Shown here piece after piece: positions 8,960-18,127 of a stretch of DNA of 64,000 nucleotides. The translations under genes were made by a program, and so were the position numbers. The notes beneath the pieces were generated by a model. The model was not told the DNA's origin and did no database searches. It saw nothing but the letters and a program-made list of their open reading frames with translations. Source of the DNA: Autumnicola sp041679265 (GTDB lineage Bacteria; Bacteroidota; Bacteroidia; Flavobacteriales; Flavobacteriaceae); NCBI RefSeq assembly GCF_041679265.1, contig NZ_JBGFSM010000005.1, forward strand, positions 211,693-275,692, written 5' to 3'. Every line of letters begins with the position of its first letter. The first letter of the stretch is position 1.

Positions 8960-10271
8960 CTACAATATATAATAGTGCAAGCCCGTAAACAAAGCCAGGC
9001 AAAGCGATTCGCATAGCGGAATGGTTTATCGTAAGAAACCAAAAGGCTACAAAAGCCATGAAATAATAATTGTTTTTAAATTTAAACCAAAAAACAACAG
9101 GAACAAAGATAAGTATCAATAAAGCAAATACACCTAACAAACCATGTTCAGATAAAAGCCGGCTGATTTCGTTATGAGAAGCAATTTCAACCCCCAAAGT
9201 TTCTTCCCTGTATTGCCTTCCCCTGCCCGCTCCTATTCCCAATACCGGATGATTATAAAAAGCATGTAATTCGGTTTCCACCAGTTCTGCCCGGCCTGTA
9301 GTAATATCTGCTTTTAATTCTCCCGCGGCATTACGGTTCATATATCGGTTCCCGATTAGCCCAAAGGTATTTATAGAAGAAACAATCCAAATTATAAGAA
9401 AAGAAGCCGCAATGGTAAAAATTTTTATATTTATTCTAGCCTGTTCTCTACGATCCTGTTTATAGTAGAAAAAAAATAAAAATAGACTTACACATATTAT
9501 TGCCGTAAAAACTCCTCCCCTTGAGAAAGTGATCACTGCCCTGTAGCCCATTAACCCTAAGAGTATTAAATCTAAAATATTTATAAGCTTATGCTTAATG
9601 GTAAATAATCTTATTACCAACAGGAATGCCCCCAATCCCATCACTGTGGAGATCTGGTTTGGCCCATACCCTCCGGTAGCCGCATAGTTGCCGGACATAC
9701 TAATGAGGCCTTCCCTAAGGCTGGGAGTATATAGAAAAAGGTAGATCATCTGCGAAATTACAGGTAAAAGCAACATCAAAATTACCTTCTGGAAATCCAG
9801 TTTATTTATCTTTTTATAATAGCAGTAAAGGGCAGTCACTCCAAGACACACCGGCCCACTTAAGTTAAAGGCCACCTGTTTCCTGAAACTAAATTCGTAG
9901 CCCCAGTTTAAAGAAGCAATGATCACCCCCGGCAGGAGTATTAATAAGTATGTCCAATATGGTACTGTTTTAGAGGATGTCCCCTTAAAAAACATCCCAA
10001 TCACCAGAAAAATGATTACCATATATTTCCCGGTTTCGTAAAAAACCATACCATCGGTCATCCGGAAGTAAACCTCAGCTCCCGCAATATACGCTGCGCC
10101 CATTAAGGCTTCATTGTTCCTGTTCTCGTTTTGAATGGTAATAAAAGTAAAATATCCCAGCACCCCGAGCATCAGTAAAGGAGAAATGGGCCTATACAGA
10201 TAAATGGCAAAAGCCATAACCGCATGCAGCAGCAAAAGTTTAATATATAGCTCATTTAAGTCCTTACCCAT
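8916..10271 (-). CDS. O-antigen ligase/polymerase (Wzy-like)
   Basis: A 451-residue membrane protein with about ten to twelve hydrophobic helices. The O-antigen ligase/polymerase features are the loop VITFSRGGVF followed by a helix, and the large periplasmic loop with HPVLGIGAGRGRQY and ASHNEISRLLSEHG, where the His-Asn and Gly-rich segments are typical. In this setting, with an initiating transferase, Wza and Wzc, it most likely polymerises repeat units on the periplasmic face. Ligase activity is the alternative. It overlaps the following glycosyltransferase by 44 bp and follows a GT4 by 3 bp. Confidence 0.88.
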   Translation of the reverse strand: MGKDLNELYIKLLLLHAVMAFAIYLYRPISPLLMLGVLGYFTFITIQNENRNNEALMGAAYIAGAEVYFRMTDGMVFYETGKYMVIIFLVIGMFFKGTSSKTVPYWTYLLILLPGVIIASLNWGYEFSFRKQVAFNLSGPVCLGVTALYCYYKKINKLDFQKVILMLLLPVISQMIYLFLYTPSLREGLISMSGNYAATGGYGPNQISTVMGLGAFLLVIRLFTIKHKLINILDLILLGLMGYRAVITFSRGGVFTAIICVSLFLFFFYYKQDRREQARINIKIFTIAASFLIIWIVSSINTFGLIGNRYMNRNAAGELKADITTGRAELVETELHAFYNHPVLGIGAGRGRQYREETLGVEIASHNEISRLLSEHGLLGVFALLILIFVPVVFWFKFKNNYYFMAFVAFWFLTINHSAMRIALPGFVYGLALLYIVDDKKDPVHRKRLTA

Positions 10272-10274
10272 AGT

Positions 10275-11348
10275 TTATTTAAGAAGGTATTTGTAAAATC
10301 CCGTTAATTTTGGAAGTACCACCTCTGCACTATAATTACTTTTCACGAAGGTATTAAACTTTTCGGCATCGCCTTTTCTTCTCTTTTCATTGTGATAATA
10401 CTCCAGGATAGCTTCGGTAAGTTTTTTCTTATTTTCCGGAGGGACCAAAATACCATTTTCTCCAATTACTTTCCCACAGTTCCCAACATTAGTGGAGATT
10501 ACAGGCAATCCACAAAACCCATATTCCAGTAGACTTACGGGCAAGCCTTCAGACTTAGAGGATAATACCCCAAGATCAGACTGCTTCATAATAGAATAAA
10601 CATCGCTTAAACTTTTGTAGTAATAGATTTTTTGATAGTAGCGCGATTCTTTTATTCTTGTTAAAATTTCAGAAGAATATTCTGTTTTAGGATCGGCACC
10701 TACCAAATGAAGGCTTGCGGGAATGTTTTCCGCAACATTCTCAAAAGCTTCAATAAGGTTTACATGATCCTTTTGAGGCCTCAAATTCGCCACACATAAG
10801 ATCCGGAAATCATCAGCGCTTCCCATTATTTCCACTTCGGAATTTTTTATAGCAATAATCCCTGGAAAATTATTTAATTCAATAACATTAGAGCAATGAA
10901 GATATTCTAATGCCCAGTTTTTCAAAGAGGTATTTACTGAAATGATCCCGTCAAACAGATGAGAAAATATTTGAAGTGTTTTATAATTGCGTTCCCGCAG
11001 ATACTCACTCTCTCCATAATGATCATGCCATACCAGTTTTATATTACAACCGGCCATTTTTAGTAATCCTGCTAAAAAAAAAGAGCTGCTATGCGCGTGA
11101 ACCATTTGTATTTTCTCTTTATCCACAAATTTCTTCAGTCTTAAAAATGCGGGAAAGTCTAAGGTATTCTTCTTCTTTAAATAAAGATAATTTACCCTGG
11201 CATCCAGATCTTCCAAAAGGCTTCCTTCCATTCGGGTACAGCACAAATAGGAGGCAATTTCGCTACTACAAAGCGAGTTCGCATAGGTCACCGCCATACG
11301 CTCTGCACCACCGGGCCTTAAGGAGTCTATAAGTTGAAGTACACGCAA
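10275..11348 (-). CDS. Glycosyltransferase family 4
   Basis: A 357-residue GT-B glycosyltransferase. The N-terminus MRVLQLIDSLRPGGAERMAV carries the GGAE motif common in bacterial GT4 enzymes. HAHSSSFF and WHDHYGESE mark the acceptor half. The donor half contains LRPQKDHVNLIEAF and EGLPVSLLEYGFCGLPVIS. A 68-bp TAAGGTT heptad array lies just upstream of its start, which makes its own promoter uncertain; it may depend on readthrough from genes further upstream. Confidence 0.9.
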   Translation of the reverse strand: MRVLQLIDSLRPGGAERMAVTYANSLCSSEIASYLCCTRMEGSLLEDLDARVNYLYLKKKNTLDFPAFLRLKKFVDKEKIQMVHAHSSSFFLAGLLKMAGCNIKLVWHDHYGESEYLRERNYKTLQIFSHLFDGIISVNTSLKNWALEYLHCSNVIELNNFPGIIAIKNSEVEIMGSADDFRILCVANLRPQKDHVNLIEAFENVAENIPASLHLVGADPKTEYSSEILTRIKESRYYQKIYYYKSLSDVYSIMKQSDLGVLSSKSEGLPVSLLEYGFCGLPVISTNVGNCGKVIGENGILVPPENKKKLTEAILEYYHNEKRRKGDAEKFNTFVKSNYSAEVVLPKLTGFYKYLLK

Positions 11349-11350
11349 TG

Positions 11351-11418
11351 TAAGGTTTAAGGTTTAAGGTTTAAGGTTTAAGGTTTAAGGTTTAAGGTTT
11401 AAGGTTTAAGGTTTAAGG
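11351..11418. repeat. TAAGGTT heptad array
   Basis: 68 bases of perfect TAAGGTT repeats (9.7 copies) fill almost the whole gap between two leftward GT4 genes. It is the only heptad array between about 5.5 and 38 kb. Confidence 0.95.
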
Positions 11419-11435
11419 AAAATTAAAAACCGTCT

Positions 11436-12551
11436 TCACGTTTCCAAAATTCTTTTTATCTCGGTTTCAAATTTTTCTAAAGTATATTCCTGAGACCAAA
11501 TCCTGGCAGCAGCCGAAACAGATTTTAATTTCTCTTTACTTTCTATGTGGCTTTTCACTATGCTTACCGCAGATTTTAGTTCTTCCCCGATTAAAATCCC
11601 GCGTTTTCCGTAATCCAGCATCCATGGAATGCAGGAAACAGGAGTCGCTATGGGAATGCAGCCGTAGAACATCCCTTCTGCCAAGGCTTTCGGCCAGCCT
11701 TCGCTCCGGGAGGGTAAGATAATAAAATGTGATTTTTGATAGGCTTCTTTAATTTCATTTAACGGCCTGTTGCCGTGAAGTTTTACTACCCGCGCTAATT
11801 TACCTGAAGCTATATACTGCGCTAATGATTCTTTTAAAACACCATCTCCGTAAATGTCCAGTTCTACCTGCTTTCCTGTATTATATAATTCTTGAATAAT
11901 CCGGCTGGCAAATAAAGGCCTTTTCCCTTCAGATAAGGTTCCCACGAAAACGAATTTATGGGGAACTGAAAAATCCTTTTTAAAATCTTTCTTTTCCGTC
12001 TCAGAAAAAGAGGCTGTAAAAAAAGAAACGATATTTGCAGATTGCCCTGCCCATGTTCCATACACCAGAACCTGAATATTGCGGGTAAGAAAAGTATTAT
12101 TCAGAATCCACTTTTGAAATTTATAGCTTCGTGGTTGTTTTGCATTAGGGTCCCAGTTCCCGGCATACTTTGCGGTTTTTGGTTTCTTCGGAAAAAATAC
12201 CTGCACCATACAAGCGAGCAATCCAATATTCCCGGGGCAACGTATATGAATATGGTCTGCCCGGGACATGGCTTTAAAAATCTTAAAACATAACAAAGGA
12301 AGTTTCAGAAAAGAGATAAAAGCATTGGGCAGGGATAAAAAATTTATTAAAGCCACCCGGGTAAAGTGCAGGCTTGAATGTTGATAAGAAATTTCAATTT
12401 TAGGCTTCTTTTTTAGCTTTAAAGGAGCCACGATTTCCACCTCATCTACATATTTAAGCCAGATATTCATTTCCCTTACATAGGGTTCATAAGCAAAATA
12501 TTCATCGCCGCTTTTTAGATGTTCCACATGTGAAAAAATCGTGAAGCGCAT
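11436..12551 (-). CDS. Glycosyltransferase family 4
   Basis: A 371-residue GT-B glycosyltransferase with opening MRFTIFSHVEHLKSG. The donor half shows FVGTLSEGKRPLFASRI, a VKLHGNRPLNEIKEAY segment, and RSEGWPKALAEGMFYGCIPI with the two spaced acidic residues of GT4. It shares one base with the methyltransferase gene upstream (12551), so the two are translationally linked. The sugar specificity is unknown. Confidence 0.88.
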   Translation of the reverse strand: MRFTIFSHVEHLKSGDEYFAYEPYVREMNIWLKYVDEVEIVAPLKLKKKPKIEISYQHSSLHFTRVALINFLSLPNAFISFLKLPLLCFKIFKAMSRADHIHIRCPGNIGLLACMVQVFFPKKPKTAKYAGNWDPNAKQPRSYKFQKWILNNTFLTRNIQVLVYGTWAGQSANIVSFFTASFSETEKKDFKKDFSVPHKFVFVGTLSEGKRPLFASRIIQELYNTGKQVELDIYGDGVLKESLAQYIASGKLARVVKLHGNRPLNEIKEAYQKSHFIILPSRSEGWPKALAEGMFYGCIPIATPVSCIPWMLDYGKRGILIGEELKSAVSIVKSHIESKEKLKSVSAAARIWSQEYTLEKFETEIKRILET

Positions 12552-13354
12552 TATCTGGAGTTATATTTCATACGCATAGTAAGATGCATGCAACTAAACA
12601 TAACAGCATCATTATTTAAGGATAATTTCCAATCATGCCGATGCCACTGCTGCCCAACCTCTTGTTTTTTTTGATTGCTTAAAGGAAGTAAATTCACAAG
12701 TACCAGCCACTTAGATTTACCAAATACCGCTCTTCTTTCCAAAATTTGAAATGCTTGCTGATATTTGTAGTATACTTTCCTGGAAAACGGCCATTCCCAT
12801 GCCCTGTCTGATTGGAAAGGCCTGTAGAGACTCCTTAATATCTTAATTGGCAGACTCGTCTGCAGGGGATCATAACTAATGATTTCTCCTCCAATTTTTA
12901 ATTTTTCCTTTATACGTAAAATGAGTTTATCTGTATCCCGAAAATGATGGAGTACACCGTAGGCATAAATTAGATCAAAATCCCTTTCTTCAAATTCTTC
13001 AGATAGGAAATCTATCGCTACAGCCCTCGCACCAGGCACTTTGGAAATTCTTTTTTTTAACTGTGCAATCCCTCTTTCACTCAAGTCAATCCCCAGATAT
13101 TCTCTTGAATTTTCAGCTAAATAATAGGACAGAGAATTGCCTGCATAACAACCTAAATCCAGAACCTTTTTATTTGACAAATCTCCCAGCCATTCACGAT
13201 GTAGTTTGTAAATTTGATTTTCTACACCAAAATCTTTCCGCATCCTGCGCAACATCCCATTCCTAAACGTATACCAAATTTTGGTTGCACGATTCTTCCG
13301 AAAAGTTTCGTAAAACTCCTTTTGCTTCTTATTAAGTTCAGCTTCTCCCGACAT
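12551..13354 (-). CDS. Class I SAM-dependent methyltransferase
   Basis: A 267-residue soluble protein. The SAM-binding motif I is VLDLGCYAGNSLSYY, followed by an acidic residue at the end of strand 2 (YLGIDLSE) and a FDLIYAYGVLHHF segment. These are hallmarks of small-molecule methyltransferases of the UbiE/Methyltransf_11 type. Within a glycosyltransferase block the likely role is O- or N-methylation of a sugar residue or the chain end, which is an inference from context. Confidence 0.85.
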   Translation of the reverse strand: MSGEAELNKKQKEFYETFRKNRATKIWYTFRNGMLRRMRKDFGVENQIYKLHREWLGDLSNKKVLDLGCYAGNSLSYYLAENSREYLGIDLSERGIAQLKKRISKVPGARAVAIDFLSEEFEERDFDLIYAYGVLHHFRDTDKLILRIKEKLKIGGEIISYDPLQTSLPIKILRSLYRPFQSDRAWEWPFSRKVYYKYQQAFQILERRAVFGKSKWLVLVNLLPLSNQKKQEVGQQWHRHDWKLSLNNDAVMFSCMHLTMRMKYNSR

Positions 13355-13381
13355 TCAAAAGTGGTATAATATCACTTCAGC

Positions 13382-14341
13382 TCAACTATTTTGCTGAAGA
13401 TTGTTCATATTCTGCAAGATATAATTTATTTGAGCTGAAGGTGTGCAATACTTATCAAAATAAGTTTTTCCCTGCTTTGCCAGCAAATTCCTCCAGGCAG
13501 GATCCTTCAAAGCCTTATCTATAAGCGCCGGAAAATCTTTAGTATCAGAAACATAATATATTTCTTTCTCATGTTCCGGAATTGTTGGTAATTCTATCTT
13601 AAAGGGATAGGCTAATACTAAAATGCCTTTATTAAAATATTCAGCAAGCCTCCAGCTTACGGCTCCACAAACAGCAGGATTGTTTAGGCTAAACAATGAC
13701 ATTGCACTTAATTTCGAAAACTTTTTAGGTCCATAATACTTACTACTCAATTCTCCTTCATAGTCATAGGTTTCTCCATCAGATCTTGCCATAAAGCCTC
13801 CTTCAAAGTCAATTTTTTCATTTTCTTTACAGGCTCTTATAAATTTTGCCCTTATAAGGTTAGTTTCTGATTCTTTTTTCCAAAGCCGTGAAGCAAAAAA
13901 AACAAAATTACCATGATTTTCTCTAAAGTTGAAGTTCCGGTAAAGTGGCCTCTGCCTAAGAGTATTTATCTGCTGAAGTACTGCTTTTAAATTGACATAT
14001 TTAAACCAGTTTAACTTAAATATCTGCAGATAGGCTGAAAGACAATTTATAGGGTAATGCGGATAAAGAGCTACTACCTTATGCCGTTGATAGGAGTCAT
14101 TCTCAAGAAGTTTGTTGGTAGCAAAGTAAATATCGGCCAGTTTATATAGTTCTTCATTTACCTGCTGCGGATCATCATTATCTATAACACCCATTTTAGT
14201 GTTCCACCGAAAAATCAAAACTGGTTTATTATGAAATTTCTGAAATTCCTTTTCATTAATAAATCGCACCCGGAAATTCTTAAAAAAACCATATAAATAA
14301 TAGGATGAATAATAATTGGGAATGTTCAATATCTCTATCAT
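13382..14341 (-). CDS. Putative glycosyltransferase
   Basis: A 319-residue protein with no strong family motif. The C-terminal part, with ASRLWKKESETN, NPAVCGAVSWRLAEYFNKG and FDKYCTPSAQINYIL, resembles the donor half of GT-B enzymes in which a gain-of-access loop precedes a Glu-containing helix. There are no membrane segments and no signal peptide. It lies between a methyltransferase and a GT2 gene with 3-27 bp spacing, so it is part of the same transcription unit. Family assignment is weak; a GT10-like or GT1-like fold is possible. Confidence 0.6.
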   Translation of the reverse strand: MIEILNIPNYYSSYYLYGFFKNFRVRFINEKEFQKFHNKPVLIFRWNTKMGVIDNDDPQQVNEELYKLADIYFATNKLLENDSYQRHKVVALYPHYPINCLSAYLQIFKLNWFKYVNLKAVLQQINTLRQRPLYRNFNFRENHGNFVFFASRLWKKESETNLIRAKFIRACKENEKIDFEGGFMARSDGETYDYEGELSSKYYGPKKFSKLSAMSLFSLNNPAVCGAVSWRLAEYFNKGILVLAYPFKIELPTIPEHEKEIYYVSDTKDFPALIDKALKDPAWRNLLAKQGKTYFDKYCTPSAQINYILQNMNNLQQNS

Positions 14342-14344
14342 TTA

Positions 14345-15412
14345 TTAAGTTTTTGGTTTCTCGGGCCTTTGGAAGATAAGATTCATCAAGGCGCTTAATC
14401 TACCCATGGCATCCTTTAGAGCTCCTTTTTCCCCATCTATAACTTCATTTTTTACACGGATTCCCATGAGTAAACAGTTAGTAAAAATCCATTTCCAGCT
14501 AGCTTTAATAGAAGGATTGGGATTCTTTATCCTCCATACATACCAGCCGTTTGTGACTACCATCTTCCCATATTTAACCATATCTGGCCGCCCTTCTGGT
14601 GCATGGTGATGCTCTACTTTTGCGGCTGTATTAACATATAGTTTGCCAATTTTAGAAGCTCTCAGGGAAAAATCGGCGTCTTCATAGAGCCCGTAGCCCT
14701 CAAAATAGGAAGAAAAGGAAATTTTATCAAATAGCTCTTTTTTATAACTGGCAATACCGCCCATCATCATTTCTATCTCATAAACTTTTCCGCTTGGCGG
14801 CAAAAATCCAATGGAATAACCATGAGAAAAGTCGGGCATCATTCCGGGAGGGACATCCGGGGCAAGTCCGCACTTTCTTCTAAGCACAAACCTGGAGCCT
14901 TCTCTTCGAACCCAGGAATCATATTGAAATTCCCCTTTTTTAACAACATACTCCTCAGAAACTTTTTTCCATTCCACCTCATTGGTAATATAGCCCCCAA
15001 CCCCTACAGCATCAGGATAACTGCGATAAGTTTTGAGCACCTCTTCAAAATAGAAAGTAGACAATATGGTATCATCATCAAGAAAGAAGACAATTTTTGT
15101 CTCTTTTTTCAACTTACCTACCCCAAAATTCCGTTGCCGGGTTAGGCCTTTATTTTTTTTATCTACTTTATAATATTCCAGGCCTTCCAAAGAAAAATTA
15201 AAGAGAATTTTTTCAGTGGCTTCATTTTCAGAGCCATCAATAATAAGGATTTGTGGAGGCAGAATGCTTTGCTTTTCTATGGATTTCAAAAGTTTTTGAA
15301 GCGACAACGGTCGTTGTGCGGTACAGATAATAAGACTAAATGCTCTATCCAGATTATTTCTAGCTTCGGAAGTAGTATTATTTATTTTTCCTGTAGTATC
15401 TGATGCGCCCAT
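14345..15412 (-). CDS. Glycosyltransferase family 2
   Basis: A 355-residue GT-A enzyme. Strand 1 with the nucleotide site reads FSLIICTAQRPLSLQKLL (about residues 26-43), the metal-binding acidic motif is VFFLDDDTIL, and the acceptor side has GYGLYEDADFSLRA, the ED motif typical of GT2. An extra 25 residues precede the domain. It overlaps the end of the upstream glycosyltransferase gene by 31 bp. Confidence 0.88.
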   Translation of the reverse strand: MGASDTTGKINNTTSEARNNLDRAFSLIICTAQRPLSLQKLLKSIEKQSILPPQILIIDGSENEATEKILFNFSLEGLEYYKVDKKNKGLTRQRNFGVGKLKKETKIVFFLDDDTILSTFYFEEVLKTYRSYPDAVGVGGYITNEVEWKKVSEEYVVKKGEFQYDSWVRREGSRFVLRRKCGLAPDVPPGMMPDFSHGYSIGFLPPSGKVYEIEMMMGGIASYKKELFDKISFSSYFEGYGLYEDADFSLRASKIGKLYVNTAAKVEHHHAPEGRPDMVKYGKMVVTNGWYVWRIKNPNPSIKASWKWIFTNCLLMGIRVKNEVIDGEKGALKDAMGRLSALMNLIFQRPEKPKT

Positions 15413-16917
15413 TCTTTACTTTTTTTCCACCTAAGGTTCATAGATCGTATATAGGTAAACGGATTTTTGATCTCCTGATTTCTATAAAATTTAAGCAGTA
15501 ATGATGTTTTAAAGCCTTTTATTTGTTCAGGGGTATTATATTTTAGAGCAAAAGCCATTACTGTAGGGGATGGCTTTGGCAGAGGCTCCTGAGCCTCCCA
15601 TTCTTTTTTCACCTTGGTTCTTAATCCGCCAACTTTAGCTTTCAGGTGTAAAATTGCAAGATCTGGATGATAAATAATATCACATCCAAGGTTTCTTAGT
15701 TGCATACCAAAATCGGAATCTTCCCCATAAGCCTGTTCATATAAGAGCGGAAAACGGCATTTTTCTGCAAAGCAGGTTTTTACAATGCTTGTTCCTGAGC
15801 CAAAGCTCCCCCATTGTTTTATTTTAGAAAAAACAGTTTCTTCCCCTTCCTGTCTGCAGTTTATATTTAAGCAGGAAATATTTAAGCGTTGTAATTCTTT
15901 GAGAGATTTTTTTAGAAGTTCAGGTTCCAGGCGAATATCATCATCAGCAAAAAAAATCCAGTCAGATTTTACTTCTTTTAAAGCTATATTCCTGGCATTA
16001 CAGGCACCAGTCTGGTGGGTAAAATGATGAATGATTTGAAAAGGCCATTCTCTTCCTTCTAAAAAGTTTAGTTCTGAGGTTGCATGCTCTTCAGGGTTTT
16101 GTTCCACCACAATTACCTTTTTTGGAAGCAATACCTGCTCCTCCAAATCTTTCAGCACATTAAAAAGATGCTCCTTTCTGCCTATTGTGGGAATAATAAC
16201 ATCAATTTCTTTTGAAGCGGAATTTTCTCCTGCTGAGATAGAAATTTTTTCCAGTGCTATATTCTGCCGGAAAAATTTAGGTTTGTTTAAAGCTTTTAAA
16301 AATGCCAGGAGGGGAAATCTTTTTTCATACCAAAGATGGCAGAATAGGAGAACATATATCCAAATGCTGTTATAATGCTGACTGATAAATTTATACAATT
16401 CCTTATCCGAAGTAGTACAAACCGGAGAATTAACAGACTTGATAGTTGTTAGCGCAGGCTCCGAATAACAAAACAAACTGTTTTGCTGCCCCAGTTTCGC
16501 GATCGAATTTAGCAGATAACCAAAATCTTCAATTCCATTAAAAAGCTCTTTAAAACAGAGCAATGCCTTGCCGTAAATGCCCCCAACATCAGTACTCATG
16601 CGCCAGCTGGGAAACCTGACTGCCCTGTTGATATTGATAAAGGGCAGCTGATCTATGTACCCGATGTCTTCTGAAATGTATATGTTTCTTACCGCGTAAG
16701 AAGCCATTATACGCTGGTGATAAAATATGCTGTTCCACTCATCTGCACTTACCTGATCGTGAAATTCTTCTCCGCACCAGCCTACAACTTCCTCAGGAAA
16801 TCTTTGGGCAACTTTCCAGAAAGCATCCACCAATCCGGATGCGGCGAGCTCCAGTTCCTGGCCTTCTTTAAGAACATGTAGAAGTTTTTTCCCTTTTTTA
16901 TGGATAAGAAGAATCAT
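15382..16917 (-). CDS. Two-part glycosyltransferase: unknown N-terminal domain plus GT2
   Basis: The start is placed at the ATG at 16917 (MILLIHKKGKKLLHV), giving 511 residues. A longer frame to 17007 exists, but those 30 codons lie largely in a dispersed repeat and are unlikely to be used. The first 210 or so residues show no motif I know, except a possible GT2-like fold: HQRIMASYAVRNIYISEDIG and FPSWRMSTDVGGIYGKALLC. The second part is an ordinary GT2 domain with EIDVIIPTIGRKEHLF, DWIFFADDDIRLE and QAYGEDSDFGMQLRNLG. It may add two sugars or use the first part for acceptor binding. Confidence 0.82.
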   Translation of the reverse strand: MILLIHKKGKKLLHVLKEGQELELAASGLVDAFWKVAQRFPEEVVGWCGEEFHDQVSADEWNSIFYHQRIMASYAVRNIYISEDIGYIDQLPFININRAVRFPSWRMSTDVGGIYGKALLCFKELFNGIEDFGYLLNSIAKLGQQNSLFCYSEPALTTIKSVNSPVCTTSDKELYKFISQHYNSIWIYVLLFCHLWYEKRFPLLAFLKALNKPKFFRQNIALEKISISAGENSASKEIDVIIPTIGRKEHLFNVLKDLEEQVLLPKKVIVVEQNPEEHATSELNFLEGREWPFQIIHHFTHQTGACNARNIALKEVKSDWIFFADDDIRLEPELLKKSLKELQRLNISCLNINCRQEGEETVFSKIKQWGSFGSGTSIVKTCFAEKCRFPLLYEQAYGEDSDFGMQLRNLGCDIIYHPDLAILHLKAKVGGLRTKVKKEWEAQEPLPKPSPTVMAFALKYNTPEQIKGFKTSLLLKFYRNQEIKNPFTYIRSMNLRWKKSKEWAHQILQEK

Positions 16918-16969
16918 TGGGGTAATTAGGATTTTTCCAAAAGTAGTATTTTTTAAAATAGTACTCCGC

Positions 16970-17120
16970 CATTGCGAGCGGAGTGAAACGAAGCGAAGCA
17001 ATCCCACGTGCAGAAGGCATCATCATGCTCGGAGGACGCCGCATGAGTTTGCTTCGGACTGCCGTCCTCGCAAAGACGCGTCATGAACAAGTGCGACGGA
17101 CTATCGGCCTCGCAAAGACG
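16970..17120. repeat. Palindromic TTGCGAG/CTCGCAA element, copy A
   Basis: CATTGCGAGCGGAGTG with AAGCGAAGCAATCCC on the left, and GTTTGCTTCGGACTGCCGTC with CTCGCAAAGACG on the right, flank a centre containing CATCATGCTCGG. A second partial right end (GGCCTCGCAAAGACG) follows. The left end reaches the upstream side of the two-part glycosyltransferase, and the right end reaches the 3' end of neuB. Confidence 0.82.
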
Positions 17121-17123
17121 TAT

Positions 17124-18119
17124 TCACTCCAAATCATCCCAGTTCAAAAAATTCCACTGTGCCAAATCCTGTTTAAGTTTTTTCCCGATCACTTCCCTGA
17201 ACCTCGCTGCTTCCATACCAAATCCTTTTGGCTTTTTCGCTTCCAGGTCTTCAAAACTGAGTACATGCCCTGCCTTTAGATCTTTATTTATCGCCAGGGA
17301 TTTTTCAAAAATCTTTTTAAGATCATCAAACCCTGAATTGTCATTTTTGTTAACAGGATTATTTAAAGCTGTTTCAATATTTCTAACAGCTGACACCAGT
17401 TGCCTGATCTCTTTAATTTCTAAAGAAGAAGCGGCATCGGGGCCAAAACTTCTCCGGTCAAAAACCGCGTGGAATTCCAGGATTTCTGCGCCTAAAGCAG
17501 CAGCAGCAATGCAGGTTTCCGGCTTTGCAGAATGATCTGAAAATCCCACAGTAACTTTATACCTGTCCTTTAATTCACTAATCTCATTTAAACCATACTC
17601 CTCTGCGGCGGTTGGATAGGCCGTGGTACATTGTAAAATGGAATATTCAACATTCCTTTCTTTTAAAAAATCTACGGTTTCATTCAGCTCCTTAAAAGAA
17701 CTCATTCCGGAAGATAGAATTACCGGCTTTCCAGTTCTGGCAATTTTTTCCAGTAACAGAAAGTTATTTACTTCCCCTGAACCTATTTTATACCGCTTCA
17801 CTCTTATCCTTTCCAACAGTTCCACCGCCGCGTTGCTAAAAGGAGAGGCCAAAAACTCCACTCCTTTCTTATCGCAATGCTCTTTAAGAAGCAGCCATTC
17901 CTTGTGAGAAAATTCCATTCTTTTCCAGTAATCAAAACGTGTTTTATCCTGAGAGGAGAACTTTACTCTGAAAGGTTCATGTTCGCTACTTTCCGCTTCA
18001 GCGATATGTACCTGAAACTTTACAGCATCTACTCCTGTTTTTGCCAGGGCATCTATATAAGAAAAGGCCATTCCCAGACTTCCCTCATGGGCCTGTGCTA
18101 TTTCGGCTATGATGAACAT
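17124..18119 (-). CDS. neuB: N-acetylneuraminate synthase family protein (NeuB)
   Basis: NeuB-type enzymes condense phosphoenolpyruvate with an N-acyl-mannosamine or related 6-carbon sugar to form a nine-carbon nonulosonic acid. The 331 residues have the TIM-barrel motifs IAEIAQAHEGS, VDAVKFQVH, FLASPFSN, YKIGSGEVNN and VGFSDHSAK. A C-terminal antifreeze-like SAF domain (AINKDLKAGHVLSFEDLEAKKP) closes over the active site. NeuC and NeuA are encoded 24-26 kb away on the other strand. The product could be neuraminic acid or legionaminic acid; the genes for the dehydratase/aminotransferase steps of the latter are not seen here. Confidence 0.9.
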   Translation of the reverse strand: MFIIAEIAQAHEGSLGMAFSYIDALAKTGVDAVKFQVHIAEAESSEHEPFRVKFSSQDKTRFDYWKRMEFSHKEWLLLKEHCDKKGVEFLASPFSNAAVELLERIRVKRYKIGSGEVNNFLLLEKIARTGKPVILSSGMSSFKELNETVDFLKERNVEYSILQCTTAYPTAAEEYGLNEISELKDRYKVTVGFSDHSAKPETCIAAAALGAEILEFHAVFDRRSFGPDAASSLEIKEIRQLVSAVRNIETALNNPVNKNDNSGFDDLKKIFEKSLAINKDLKAGHVLSFEDLEAKKPKGFGMEAARFREVIGKKLKQDLAQWNFLNWDDLE

Positions 18120-18127
18120 TTAAAAAT

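Noticed and set aside
11351..11418. Telomere-like repeat or replicon end
   Set aside because: TAAGGTT resembles telomere words only superficially. It lies inside a continuous leftward operon and other heptad arrays use unrelated words.
16918..17007. N-terminal extension of the two-part glycosyltransferase
   Set aside because: The extra 30 codons come largely from palindromic repeat copy A; the ATG at 16917 is the better start.
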